Below, in pieces: positions 1 through 7,878 of a stretch of 64,000 nucleotides of DNA. Below the pieces are notes generated by a model, which was not told the DNA's origin, did not search any database, and worked only from the letters and a program-made list of their open reading frames with translations. Source of the stretch: Microlunatus capsulatus (lineage in GTDB: Bacteria; Actinomycetota; Actinomycetes; Propionibacteriales; Propionibacteriaceae); the NCBI RefSeq assembly GCF_017876495.1, contig NZ_JAGIOB010000001.1, positions 3,906,001 through 3,970,000 on the forward strand, in the 5' to 3' direction. The stretch's first letter is position 1; every line of letters begins with the position of its first letter. Made by a program: the position numbers and the translations under genes.

Positions 1-714
1 CTGGCCGTGATCATGATCGGCTTCTACACGACCTGCGCGATCTTCGTCTTCGGCGTCCTCGGCCTGCTGCTCAAGGCCTTCACCGGGATCAACATCTTCA
101 AGCTGCTGCGCTACCTCGGCCGGGAGTTCCTGCTCATCGTCTCCACCTCGTCCTCGGAGTCGGCCCTGCCGCGGCTCATCGCGAAGATGGAGCACCTCGG
201 CGTGGCCAGGCCCACCGTCGGCGTCGTGGTCCCCACCGGCTACTCGTTCAACCTGGACGGCACGGCCATCTACCTGACGATGTCGTCGCTGTTCATCGCC
301 GCCGCGCTCGGCGACCCGCTGACGATCCCGGAGCAGATCTCCCTGCTGGTGTTCATGATGATCGCCTCCAAGGGCGCGGCGGGCGTCACCGGCGCCGGGC
401 TGGCCACCCTGGCCGGCGGCCTGGCCTCGCACCGCCCCGACCTGGTGGACGGCGTCGGCCTGATCGTCGGCATCGACCGGTTCATGTCCGAGGCGCGGGC
501 GGTGACCAACTTCGCGGGCAACGCCGTGGCCACCGTCCTCGTCGGCTCCTGGACGCGGTCGCTGGACCGCGAGCAGCTGGACGCGGTGCTGGCCGGCCAG
601 CGGCCGTTCGACGAGACGACGATGACCGACGACCACGGCGACGAGCCGGCACCGGTCGACGCCCCCGCCTCGGAGGTGACCGCCGCCGCGGTCGCACCGA
701 CCACCCAGCGCTGA
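1..714 (+). CDS. Dicarboxylate:cation symporter, DctA/DAACS family (C-terminal part)
   Basis: The reading frame is open from the first base, so the N-terminal half of the gene lies outside the window; about 237 codons remain. It matches the C-terminal core of Na+/H+-dependent C4-dicarboxylate or glutamate symporters of the inner membrane. The serine-rich re-entrant loop TSSSESALPRLI (about 145-180) and the substrate/cation motif PTGYSFNLDGT (about 232-264) are both present, followed by the helical repeat ending near 550. The last 50 residues are a hydrophilic Asp/Ala/Pro-rich cytoplasmic tail. The substrate cannot be fixed from this part. Family assignment is secure. Confidence 0.9.
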   Translation: MAVIMIGFYTTCAIFVFGVLGLLLKAFTGINIFKLLRYLGREFLLIVSTSSSESALPRLIAKMEHLGVARPTVGVVVPTGYSFNLDGTAIYLTMSSLFIAAALGDPLTIPEQISLLVFMMIASKGAAGVTGAGLATLAGGLASHRPDLVDGVGLIVGIDRFMSEARAVTNFAGNAVATVLVGSWTRSLDREQLDAVLAGQRPFDETTMTDDHGDEPAPVDAPASEVTAAAVAPTTQR

Positions 715-722
715 GCCGGCGG

Positions 723-765
723 CCACGGCGGTCCGCCCCCGGCAGAACGGGGTGCGCCGCCGTGG
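723..765 (+). terminator. GC-rich hairpin after the dicarboxylate symporter
   Basis: Perfect 9-bp arms CCACGGCGG (723-731) and CCGCCGTGG (757-765) enclose a loop that can itself pair (CCCC with GGGG). There is no T tract, and the right arm runs into the leader of the next gene. It could be a terminator or attenuator; the role is inferred from position only. Confidence 0.35.
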
Positions 766-787
766 TGCCGTGGTCCAGGATCGGGAC

Positions 788-1771
788 ATGGAGCTGCTGG
801 TGCTGGGCGGGACCCGCTTCGTCGGCCGGGCGGTGGTCGCCGAGGCGGTCGCCCGGGGGTGGGGCGTCACCGCCCTGCACCGGGGGGTGACGCCGGGCCT
901 GCCCGCCGGCGTCCGGGCGCTGCACGCCGACCGGACCGACGAGGCGGCGCTGGCCGCCGCCCTGGCCGACGTGCGCGTCGACGCCGTGGTGGACACCTGG
1001 GCGGGGGCACCGGTCGTCGCGACCACCGCCGCCCGGCTGCTGCGCGGGCGGGCCCAGCGGTTCGGCTACGTCTCCACCAGCGGGGTCTACGTCTGGGGCG
1101 AGCACGTCGACGAGTCCTCCCCGCTGGTCCCGGCCGACCCGACGGCTGGGAGCACCGACTACGCCGCGGACAAGCGCGGGGCCGAGCTGGGCGTGCTGGA
1201 GAGCTTCCCGGACGCCCTGCTGGCCCGGGCCGGGCTCATCCTCGGCCCCTGGGAGGACGTCGGCCGGCTGCCCTGGTGGCTCACCCGGACCGCCGCCGGC
1301 GGCCGGGTGGTCGCTCCCGGGCGACCTGACCGGCCCCTGCAGCTCGTCGACGCCCGCGACCTCGCCACCTGGCTGCTGGACGGCCTGGCCTCGGGGCTGG
1401 CCGGGCCCGTCGACACCATCAGCCGCTCGGGGCACGCCACCACCGCCGACCTGCTGCAGGCCTGCGTCGAGGTCACCGGCGGCGGGGCCGAGCTGGTCTG
1501 GGTGGGGGAGGAGGCGCTGGCGGCCGCGGGTGCGGAGCCGTGGACCCAGCTGCCGTGCTGGGTCCCCGAGTCGGGGGAGTTCGCCGGTTTCCTCGAGGCG
1601 GACACGCGCCTCGCCGCGGCCACCGGGCTGGTCTGCCGGCCGGTGCGGGAGACGGTGGCCGACACCTGGGCCTGGCTCCGGGCGCACGGCCCGCTGGCCC
1701 AGCGCCCGGACCGGCCGGTGCACGGGCTGCCGCCGGCGCTCGAGCGGCAGCTGCTCGACGCCGCGGGCTGA
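788..1771 (+). CDS. NAD-dependent epimerase/dehydratase family protein
   Basis: A 327-residue extended SDR-like protein. The N-terminus has the nucleotide-binding motif GGTRFVG (residues 7-13), and a Tyr-x3-Lys pair lies at Y125/K129 after the STSG stretch near residue 96. The C-terminal half is typical of nucleotide-sugar epimerase or reductase relatives. The in-frame ATG at 752 is possible, but MELLVLGG at 788 begins directly at the first beta strand of the Rossmann fold and is preferred. The gene stands alone between the symporter and a convergent thioesterase gene. The substrate is unknown; this family is often annotated only as NAD-dependent epimerase. Confidence 0.8.
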   Translation: MELLVLGGTRFVGRAVVAEAVARGWGVTALHRGVTPGLPAGVRALHADRTDEAALAAALADVRVDAVVDTWAGAPVVATTAARLLRGRAQRFGYVSTSGVYVWGEHVDESSPLVPADPTAGSTDYAADKRGAELGVLESFPDALLARAGLILGPWEDVGRLPWWLTRTAAGGRVVAPGRPDRPLQLVDARDLATWLLDGLASGLAGPVDTISRSGHATTADLLQACVEVTGGGAELVWVGEEALAAAGAEPWTQLPCWVPESGEFAGFLEADTRLAAATGLVCRPVRETVADTWAWLRAHGPLAQRPDRPVHGLPPALERQLLDAAG

Positions 1772-1820
1772 CGCGCCGGCCCGAGGTGGACGACGCGACC
1801 GGTCCGACCCGGTCAGCGCC

Positions 1821-2231
1821 TCAGCGGAGCTCGCGCTCGACCGCGCTCCGGACGTCGTCCGGGATGGGGACGGGACGCCCGGTCGCCGGGTCGACGAAGA
1901 CGTGGGTGAAGGTGCCCTCCGCAGCGGGCTCGGGGTCCCCGGCCACGAAGAGGCCGAGCTCCCAGGTGATGCTCGTGGTCCCCACCCGGCCCGCCCGCAG
2001 CCCCACCTCCAGCGTGTCCGGGTAGGACACCGGGCGCCGGTAGCGGCACGACGACGCGGCGCAGACGGCCATCCGGGTGCCGGCTCGCGGGTCCAGGCCG
2101 GTCCGCTCGATGAGCCAGCGGTTGATGGTCGTGTCCATCGCCTCGTAGTGCACGACGTTGTTGACGTGCCCGTACTGGTCGTTGTCGTTCCACCGGGTGC
2201 CGAAGGCCTGGCGGTAGGGGTAGCCGGTCAC
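1821..2231 (-). CDS. Acyl-CoA thioesterase, 4HBT hotdog family
   Basis: A 136-residue single hotdog-domain protein of the YbgC/FadM type, expected to hydrolyse acyl-CoA thioesters in the cytoplasm. The N-terminal signature WNDNDQYGHVNNVVHYE (residues 14-30) holds the catalytic Asp and the conserved GHVNN. Its length is standard for the family. It is transcribed divergently from the acyl-CoA dehydrogenase gene at 2335, with 103 bp between the starts that contain a tandem operator-like repeat. The two genes may therefore share a regulator and belong to one acyl-CoA catabolic function; that link is inference. Confidence 0.85.
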   Translation of the reverse strand: MTGYPYRQAFGTRWNDNDQYGHVNNVVHYEAMDTTINRWLIERTGLDPRAGTRMAVCAASSCRYRRPVSYPDTLEVGLRAGRVGTTSITWELGLFVAGDPEPAAEGTFTHVFVDPATGRPVPIPDDVRSAVERELR

Positions 2232-2284
2232 CGCGCGAGCCTAGACCGCCGGTCCCGGCCCGCTCGGCGGGAGAGGCGTCTACA

Positions 2285-2314
2285 CTACTGGTGAGTAACC
2301 TACTGGTGAGTAAC
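2285..2314 (+). promoter_or_regulatory. Tandem 15-bp operator-like repeat upstream of acyl-CoA dehydrogenase
   Basis: Two perfect, directly abutting copies of CTACTGGTGAGTAAC occupy 2285-2299 and 2300-2314. Each copy contains an inverted repeat TACT-GGTG-AGTA (4-bp arms, 4-bp spacer), so the region is two palindromic half-operators centred 15 bp apart. It lies in the divergent gap between the thioesterase and acyl-CoA dehydrogenase genes, 20 bp before the latter's start. This is typical of a TetR/GntR-type repressor site for fatty-acid genes. The regulator itself is not encoded nearby. Confidence 0.6.
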
Positions 2315-2334
2315 TTAGGACCGAGGGGAACGCC

Positions 2335-3570
2335 GTGACGCTGACCGAGACCACCCACCCGAGCGCGACGCCGACGGCGCAGGCCGCGGCCCCGGCGGCC
2401 CCCCGGCTGGCGTCGGACTTCTTCGGCTTCCAGGGCCGGCTGAGCGGGCCGGAGCAGGCGGCGGCGCTGCGGGTCCGCACCTTCATGGAGACCGAGGTCC
2501 GCCCGGTCGCCGACGGCTTCTGGTCGCGAGCGGAGTTCCCGCGCCACCTCATCCCGGCGCTGGCCGAGCTGGGCCTGCTCGGCGCCTTCGTGCCCGAGGT
2601 GCGGCACTTCGAGAACACCGCGGTCTACCGGGGCTGGATCGCCCTGGAGCTCGCCCGCGTCGACGCCGGCGTCGCGACCTTCGTCGGCGTGCAGTCCGGC
2701 CTGGCGATGGGCGCCGTGCACGTCGGCGGCTCCCCGGAGCAGCAGGCGTGGTGGCTGCCGCGGATGGCGACGGGCGAGGTGGTCGGGGCCTTCGGGCTGA
2801 CCGAGCCGCTCTCGGGCTCGGACTCCGCGCGCGGCCTGCGGACCACCGCCCGGCGCGAGGGCGACCACTGGGTGCTGCGCGGGGAGAAGCGCTGGATCGG
2901 CAACGGCACCTTCGCCGACGTCGTCGTCGTCCTGGCCAAGGACGTCGCCGACGGCCAGGTCAAGGGCTTCCTCGTGGCCACCGACAGCCCGGGCTTCACC
3001 GCGTCCAAGATCGAGGACAAGATCAGCCTCCGCTCGGTGCAGAACGCCGACATCATGCTGGACGACGTGGTCGTCCCCGAGGACCGCCGGCTGCCGGGCA
3101 TCCGCTCGTTCCGCGACGTCGCGACCGTCCTGCGGCTGACCCGCTGCGACGTCGCCTGGCAGGCCATCGGCATCGCGGTCGGGGCCTACGAGGCGGCGCT
3201 GGCCTACGCCCTGCAGCGCGAGCAGTTCGGCAAGCCCATCGCCGCGCACCAGCTGGTCCAGGACCTGCTGGCCCGCTGCGTCGGCAACATCACCGCCAGC
3301 ATCGCGCTCTGCCTGCAGGCCTCGGCGATGCAGGACGAGGGCGTCCAGCGCGACGAGCACTCCGCGCTGGCCAAGTCCTTCGCCACCAGCCGGATGCGCG
3401 AGACCGTGGGCTGGGCGCGGGAGATCCTCGGCGGCAACGGGATCGTGCTGGAGCACGGCGTCGCCCGCTTCTTCGCCGACGCCGAGGCGATCTACTCCTA
3501 CGAGGGCACCCGGGACATGAACTCCCTCATCGTCGGCCGCGCCATCACCGGGCACCAGGCCTTCGTCTGA
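2335..3570 (+). CDS. Acyl-CoA dehydrogenase, glutaryl-CoA dehydrogenase-like
   Basis: A 411-residue FAD-dependent acyl-CoA dehydrogenase. The flavin/substrate motif FGLTEPLSGSD begins near residue 153 and the catalytic base is Glu390 in YSYEGTRDMNSL, the position used by the glutaryl-CoA dehydrogenase subfamily; the C-terminus GRAITGHQAF also matches that subfamily. However, the Arg that binds the glutaryl carboxylate in true GCDH (within the VDSGYRS stretch) corresponds here to Ala in RVDAGVATF, so glutaryl-CoA is doubtful as substrate. The start is GTG, with AGGA and GAGGGG upstream. An Ala/Pro/Thr-rich N-terminal extension of about 25 residues is probably disordered. Controlled by the repeat at 2285-2314 (inferred). 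Confidence 0.88.
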   Translation: MTLTETTHPSATPTAQAAAPAAPRLASDFFGFQGRLSGPEQAAALRVRTFMETEVRPVADGFWSRAEFPRHLIPALAELGLLGAFVPEVRHFENTAVYRGWIALELARVDAGVATFVGVQSGLAMGAVHVGGSPEQQAWWLPRMATGEVVGAFGLTEPLSGSDSARGLRTTARREGDHWVLRGEKRWIGNGTFADVVVVLAKDVADGQVKGFLVATDSPGFTASKIEDKISLRSVQNADIMLDDVVVPEDRRLPGIRSFRDVATVLRLTRCDVAWQAIGIAVGAYEAALAYALQREQFGKPIAAHQLVQDLLARCVGNITASIALCLQASAMQDEGVQRDEHSALAKSFATSRMRETVGWAREILGGNGIVLEHGVARFFADAEAIYSYEGTRDMNSLIVGRAITGHQAFV

Positions 3571-3591
3571 GCAGTACGACGGTGACGGTCC

Positions 3592-4701
3592 TCAGAAGGT
3601 GACGACCTGGCGCAGCACGACGCCCAGCGCCAGGGCGTCGAGGGCCTCGTGCAGGCCGCCGAGCTCGAGGCGGTGCGAGACCAGCCGCTCGACGGGCAGC
3701 CGGCCCTCGCGCCACAGCTCCACGTAGCGCGGGACGTCGCGGGCCGGGACCGACGAGCCGAGGTAGCTGCCGACGACGGTGCGGGCCTCGGCGGTCAGCA
3801 GCAGCGGGGACACCGCGGCCCGCGCGTCGGGGCCCGGCAGCCCGACCGTCACCGTGGTCCCGCCCGGCGCGGTGACGGCGAGCGCGGTCTCGAAGGCCCG
3901 GGCGCTGCCGGCCGCCTCGACGACGGTGGGCGCCCGCAGGCCGCGCTCCAGCGCCTCGGCCGGGGTGAGCGCGGCGACCGCCCCCAGCTCGGCGGCCGTC
4001 GCGAGCTTCCCGCGCACCGGGTCGACGGCGGTCACCGGGTGCCCCAGCGCCTGCGCGACCAGCAGGGCCGCCATCCCGACGCCGCCCAGCCCCACCACCA
4101 GCACCGGGCTGCCCGGCTCCGGGGACGCGGCGTTGAGCACGGCGCCGCCGCCGGTCAGCACGGCGCAGCCCAGCAGGGCCGCCACCTCGGCGGGGACGTC
4201 GGCCGGCACCGGCACCACCGAGCGCCGGTCGACCACCACCTGCTCGGCGAAGGCCGACACCCCGAGGTGGTGGGCGACCGGGACGCCGTCGCGGGTCAGC
4301 CGCCGGCCGCCGCCCAGCAGGTCGCCCGCGGCGTTCGCGTCCGAGCCGGGGCCGCAGGGGAGCCGGCCGCCGGTGGCGCAGCCCGGGCAGCGGCCGCAGC
4401 GCGGCAGGAAGGTCATCACCACCCGGTCGCCGACCGCGACGTCGTCGACCCCCGCGCCCACCTCGGCGACCAGCCCGGCCGCCTCGTGGCCCAGCAGCAT
4501 CGGCGTGGGCCGCGGCCGGTTCCCGTCGACGACGGACAGGTCGGAGTGGCAGAGCCCGGCGGCCTCGACGCGCACCCGCAGCTCGCCGGGGCCCGGCGGC
4601 GCCAGCTCCAGGGCGCTCAGGGTCAGGGGCCGCGACGCCGCGAACGGCGCCGGCCGCCCGACCTCCTCCAGGACCGCTCCGGTGATCCGCACGCCCGTCA
4701 T
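3592..4701 (-). CDS. Zinc-dependent alcohol dehydrogenase (MDR family)
   Basis: A 369-residue medium-chain dehydrogenase. The catalytic zinc ligands are C51 (CHSD), H72-E73 (GHEAAG) and C179. The structural zinc site is C102-x2-C105-x2-C108-x7-C116. The NAD-binding motif GLGGVG lies at 204-209, followed by an acidic residue in TAVDP that favours NAD over NADP. The presence of both zinc sites places it with class I/III-type alcohol or formaldehyde dehydrogenases, close in style to mycobacterial adhD-like enzymes. It is convergent with the acyl-CoA dehydrogenase gene and divergent from the hydrolase at 4735. The physiological alcohol is unknown. Confidence 0.85.
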   Translation of the reverse strand: MTGVRITGAVLEEVGRPAPFAASRPLTLSALELAPPGPGELRVRVEAAGLCHSDLSVVDGNRPRPTPMLLGHEAAGLVAEVGAGVDDVAVGDRVVMTFLPRCGRCPGCATGGRLPCGPGSDANAAGDLLGGGRRLTRDGVPVAHHLGVSAFAEQVVVDRRSVVPVPADVPAEVAALLGCAVLTGGGAVLNAASPEPGSPVLVVGLGGVGMAALLVAQALGHPVTAVDPVRGKLATAAELGAVAALTPAEALERGLRAPTVVEAAGSARAFETALAVTAPGGTTVTVGLPGPDARAAVSPLLLTAEARTVVGSYLGSSVPARDVPRYVELWREGRLPVERLVSHRLELGGLHEALDALALGVVLRQVVTF

Positions 4702-4734
4702 CGTGCCAGCCGGGCCCCCGGTACGGTGACGGAC

Positions 4735-5640
4735 GTGAGCGAGTCAGGCGAGGTCCCGGCGGGGACGGCGGACGGCATCCGGATCGTGTACGAGACCTTC
4801 GGGGACCCGGCCGACCCGCCGGTGCTGCTGGTGATGGGGCTGGGGGCACAGCTGCTGGCCTGGCGCGAGGGGTTCTGCGCGGCGCTGGTCGAGCGCGGCC
4901 TCTTCGTCGTCCGCTACGACAACCGCGACATCGGGCTGTCCACGCACCTCGACGGGGCGCCGCGGCCCGACTTCGGCGCCCTGCTGGCGGGCGACCCGTC
5001 CTCGGCCAGCTACACCCTCTCGGACATGGCCGACGACGCCGTCCGGCTGCTCGACCACCTGGGGCTGGCCGCGGCCCACGTCGTCGGCGCGTCGCTGGGC
5101 GGGATGATCGCCCAGACGCTCACGGTCGACCACCCCGAGCGGGTGCTCAGCCTCACCTCGATCATGTCCACGACCGGCGACCGGTCGGTGGGCCGGGCCA
5201 CGGAGGCGGCGACGGCGACGCTGCTCGCCCCGCCCGTGAGCAGCCGGGAGGAGGCGCTCGAGCGCAGCGTCGTCTCCGCCCGCGTGCTGGGCTCCCCGGG
5301 CTACCCGGCCGACCCCGACGAGGTCCGCCGTCGCGCCGGCGAGGGCTGGGACCGCGACCACGACCCCGCCGGCGTCGGCCGCCAGCTGGCCGCGATCTAC
5401 GCCTCCGGCGACCGGACCGCCCGGCTGGCCGACGTCGCCGTGCCGACCCTGGTCCTGCACGGCGCCGACGACCCGCTGATCGACGTCTCGGGCGGCCGGG
5501 CCACGGCGGCGGCCGTGCCCGGGGCCGAGCTCGTCGTGCTCGACGGCATGGGCCACGACCTCCCGGAGGCCTTGTGGCCCCAGGTCGTCGATGCCGTCGA
5601 CGCCCTGGTCCGGCGGGCCGGATCGGCCGCGGCCGGCTGA
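4735..5640 (+). CDS. Alpha/beta fold hydrolase
   Basis: A 301-residue alpha/beta hydrolase. The nucleophile Ser120 sits in GASLGG, with an oxyanion-loop stretch MGLGAQ near residue 35, an acid in LHGADDPLID and a His in GMGHDLP near the C-terminus, so the triad is complete. It resembles esterases of the aclacinomycin methylesterase (RdmC) group, which share the RYDNRDIGLS motif seen at residues 60-69. The GTG at 4735 follows a TACGGT box (4722-4727) by 7 nt, the pattern seen at many apparently leaderless genes here; an in-frame GTG at 4726 overlaps that box and is less likely. Substrate unknown. Confidence 0.82.
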   Translation: MSESGEVPAGTADGIRIVYETFGDPADPPVLLVMGLGAQLLAWREGFCAALVERGLFVVRYDNRDIGLSTHLDGAPRPDFGALLAGDPSSASYTLSDMADDAVRLLDHLGLAAAHVVGASLGGMIAQTLTVDHPERVLSLTSIMSTTGDRSVGRATEAATATLLAPPVSSREEALERSVVSARVLGSPGYPADPDEVRRRAGEGWDRDHDPAGVGRQLAAIYASGDRTARLADVAVPTLVLHGADDPLIDVSGGRATAAAVPGAELVVLDGMGHDLPEALWPQVVDAVDALVRRAGSAAAG

Positions 5641-5668
5641 CTCGTCAGCGCCGGTCGCGAGCGGCCGC

Positions 5669-6520
5669 TCAGGCGGCGGCGAGCAGCTGGCGCAGGGTCA
5701 GCGGCGACCGGCCGGTGAGCCGCTCGACGTCGTCGGTGACGCGGGCCAGCTCGCCGGTGGCGATCGCGGTGTAGGTGCTCACCCAGGCGTCGACCTGCCA
5801 GTCGGGCACGCCGTAGTGGGCCCGGGAGGCGTAGGCCTCCTCCAGCGTCTCGGCGTGGTAGCGCACGGGGCGGCCGCGCGCGGCCGAGACCTGCGCCGCG
5901 ACGTCGGCGAAGGACAGCGCCTCGGGCCCGGTCAGCTCGTAGGTGGCTCCCCGGTGCGCGGCCGGGTCCCGCAGCACCGCGGTCGCGGCCCGGGCGACGT
6001 CGGCGCGGGCCACCGCAGCCACCCGGCCCTCGCCCGCCGGACCCCGGATGACGCCGTCCTCGCCCACCGTCTCCGGCAGGAAGTCCAGGTAGAAGGAGTC
6101 GCGCAGGAAGGTGTGCGCCAGCCCCGCCTCCTCGACCGCCCGCTCGGTCGCCCCGTGGTCGCGGCCCAGGGTGAAGACGGCGTCCGGCCCGGCGGCGGCG
6201 AAGGAGGTGTAGACGACGTGCTCGACGCCCGCCTCCGCGGCCGCCGCGACGAAGGCGCGGTGCTGGCCCAGCCGGTCCTCGTGCTCGGCGGCGGAGACCA
6301 TCAGCAGGGTCCGCACCCCGCGGAGGGCCTCGACCGAGCGCTCGCCGTCGCCGTAGCTCGACGCGACGACGACGGCGCCCGGCAGCGGGGCGACCTTGGC
6401 GGGCGTCCGGGCCAGCAGCCGCAGCGGCACCCCGGCGTCGGCCAGGGCGCGGGCGACGAGCCCGCCGACTGCCCCGGTGACGCCGGTGACGGCGACGGCG
6501 GGCAGGGCGGCGGCGTTCAT
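5669..6520 (-). CDS. NmrA-like NAD(P)-binding protein
   Basis: A 283-residue atypical SDR of the NmrA/QOR2 type. It has the dinucleotide motif GVTGAVGG (residues 13-20), RTPAK shortly after, and no conserved catalytic Tyr-x3-Lys, which is usual for this group of redox sensors and NAD(P)H-dependent reductases. The start at 6520 is preferred over the upstream in-frame ATG at 6577 because it has a good ribosome site (GAGGACCTCC) and begins right before the Rossmann fold. It lies 53 bp downstream of the GT87 gene on the same strand and may be cotranscribed. Confidence 0.8.
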   Translation of the reverse strand: MNAAALPAVAVTGVTGAVGGLVARALADAGVPLRLLARTPAKVAPLPGAVVVASSYGDGERSVEALRGVRTLLMVSAAEHEDRLGQHRAFVAAAAEAGVEHVVYTSFAAAGPDAVFTLGRDHGATERAVEEAGLAHTFLRDSFYLDFLPETVGEDGVIRGPAGEGRVAAVARADVARAATAVLRDPAAHRGATYELTGPEALSFADVAAQVSAARGRPVRYHAETLEEAYASRAHYGVPDWQVDAWVSTYTAIATGELARVTDDVERLTGRSPLTLRQLLAAA

Positions 6521-6573
6521 GGAGGTCCTCTCGTCGGGCGGCCCGGCGGCCGCGCCCCGATCCTCCCAGCCCC

Positions 6574-7809
6574 TCACCGCCGGGCCGGGGTCCGGGCCTC
6601 CGAGGACGCGACGGCGGGGGCCGGGGAGGCCACCGGTGGGCGCCGGCGGCGGAACGGCAGGCCCAGGGCCACGGCGAGCGCCAGCAGCAGCACGAGCTCG
6701 TCGGCCACCGGCCGGACGGCCCCGGGCAGCAGCGGCAGCAGGAACGGCAGCGGGAGGGTCATCAGGACCAGCACGAGCACCGGCCAGGTCCGCACCCAGC
6801 GGGCTGGCCCGGCGACGGCGCAGCCGGCGGCCAGCACCAGCGCGGTCTGGTGGTGGCTCCAGGAGACCGGGGAGGCGACGACGGCCAGCGCGCCGACGAC
6901 GACGGCCGCGGCCAGCCGCCGGCCCTGCCGGTGCAGGGCGCGGGCCCGGAGCAGGGCCAGCCCCGCCAGCAGCGCGGAGGCCAGCAGGACCAGGGCGCCG
7001 GCGGCCGGCCCGGTCCGGCCCGCGCGGGCCGCCAGCCCCCGCAGCGACTGGTTGTCCAGCTGCTCCAGCGGGATGAAGGCGGGCACCTCCAGCGCGGTCG
7101 ACCAGTAGAGCCCGGAGTCCGCCGGCCGCACCAGCCAGGCCGCCGCTCCCGCGACGACGAACGTCGCCGCGGCCACGACCGCCGCGCGGCGCCGGCCCGT
7201 CAGCCAGAGGTGGGGCAGGAACACGAGCGGGGTGAGCTTCACCGCGGCCGCCAGCCCCGTGGCCACGCCCTGCAGCCGGCGCGGCACCACGTCGAGGGCG
7301 TCCAGCAGGGCCAGCACCGTCACCAGCAGGCTGACCTGGCCGAGGAAGACCCCGCTGAAGACCGGGTAGCTGGCCAGCAGGACGCAGGCGCTGAGCGGCA
7401 GCGCGGCCGCCGGGGGCGGCCGGCGCAGCACCGGGTGGTCGCCCCGGAGGAGCACGAGGTGCGCGAGCAGCACGGTGAGCCCCACGAGGGCGAGCGTCCA
7501 GAGCACCCCGAGCGCCGCCGGCGGCAGGCCCGCGAGCGGGGCGAGCAGCAGCGCGGCGACCGGCGGGTAGCTGAAGCCGTCGCCGTTCGCGGCGCGGAAG
7601 GCGTAGAGGCCCTCGCCGCGGACCAGCGCGCCGGCGGCCTGCTGGTAGACGCGCAGGTCGGAGAGCCCGTCGGGCCCGGCGGGCAGCGTCAGGGCCATCT
7701 GGACCAGCACCGCCGTCAGCAGGACGAGGAGCCCCCAGGCCGCGGCCGCGAGGGTCCGGGGTCGGGCGGGGCGCACGTCGCCCGGGTAGCCAGCCGGGCG
7801 CCCGCTCAA
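6574..7809 (-). CDS. Glycosyltransferase family 87 (polyprenol-phosphate-mannose-dependent mannosyltransferase type)
   Basis: A 411-residue polytopic membrane protein with about ten hydrophobic helices separated by short Arg/Pro loops. The first large extracytoplasmic loop carries SDLRVYQQAAG with Asp51, the acidic residue expected for GT-C enzymes that use polyprenol-linked sugars. This is the GT87 (former DUF2029) architecture of mycobacterial PimE and Rv2181, which add alpha-1,2-mannose to phosphatidylinositol mannosides and lipomannan outside the membrane. The exact acceptor cannot be read from the sequence. Divergent from the Gfo/Idh oxidoreductase gene. Confidence 0.8.
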   Translation of the reverse strand: MSGRPAGYPGDVRPARPRTLAAAAWGLLVLLTAVLVQMALTLPAGPDGLSDLRVYQQAAGALVRGEGLYAFRAANGDGFSYPPVAALLLAPLAGLPPAALGVLWTLALVGLTVLLAHLVLLRGDHPVLRRPPPAAALPLSACVLLASYPVFSGVFLGQVSLLVTVLALLDALDVVPRRLQGVATGLAAAVKLTPLVFLPHLWLTGRRRAAVVAAATFVVAGAAAWLVRPADSGLYWSTALEVPAFIPLEQLDNQSLRGLAARAGRTGPAAGALVLLASALLAGLALLRARALHRQGRRLAAAVVVGALAVVASPVSWSHHQTALVLAAGCAVAGPARWVRTWPVLVLVLMTLPLPFLLPLLPGAVRPVADELVLLLALAVALGLPFRRRRPPVASPAPAVASSEARTPARR

Positions 7810-7878
7810 ACCGGCCCGCTAGCGTCGGCGGACGTCGGCGCCGACCCGCGGCCCGGCGCCGACGGAGGACGACGCACC

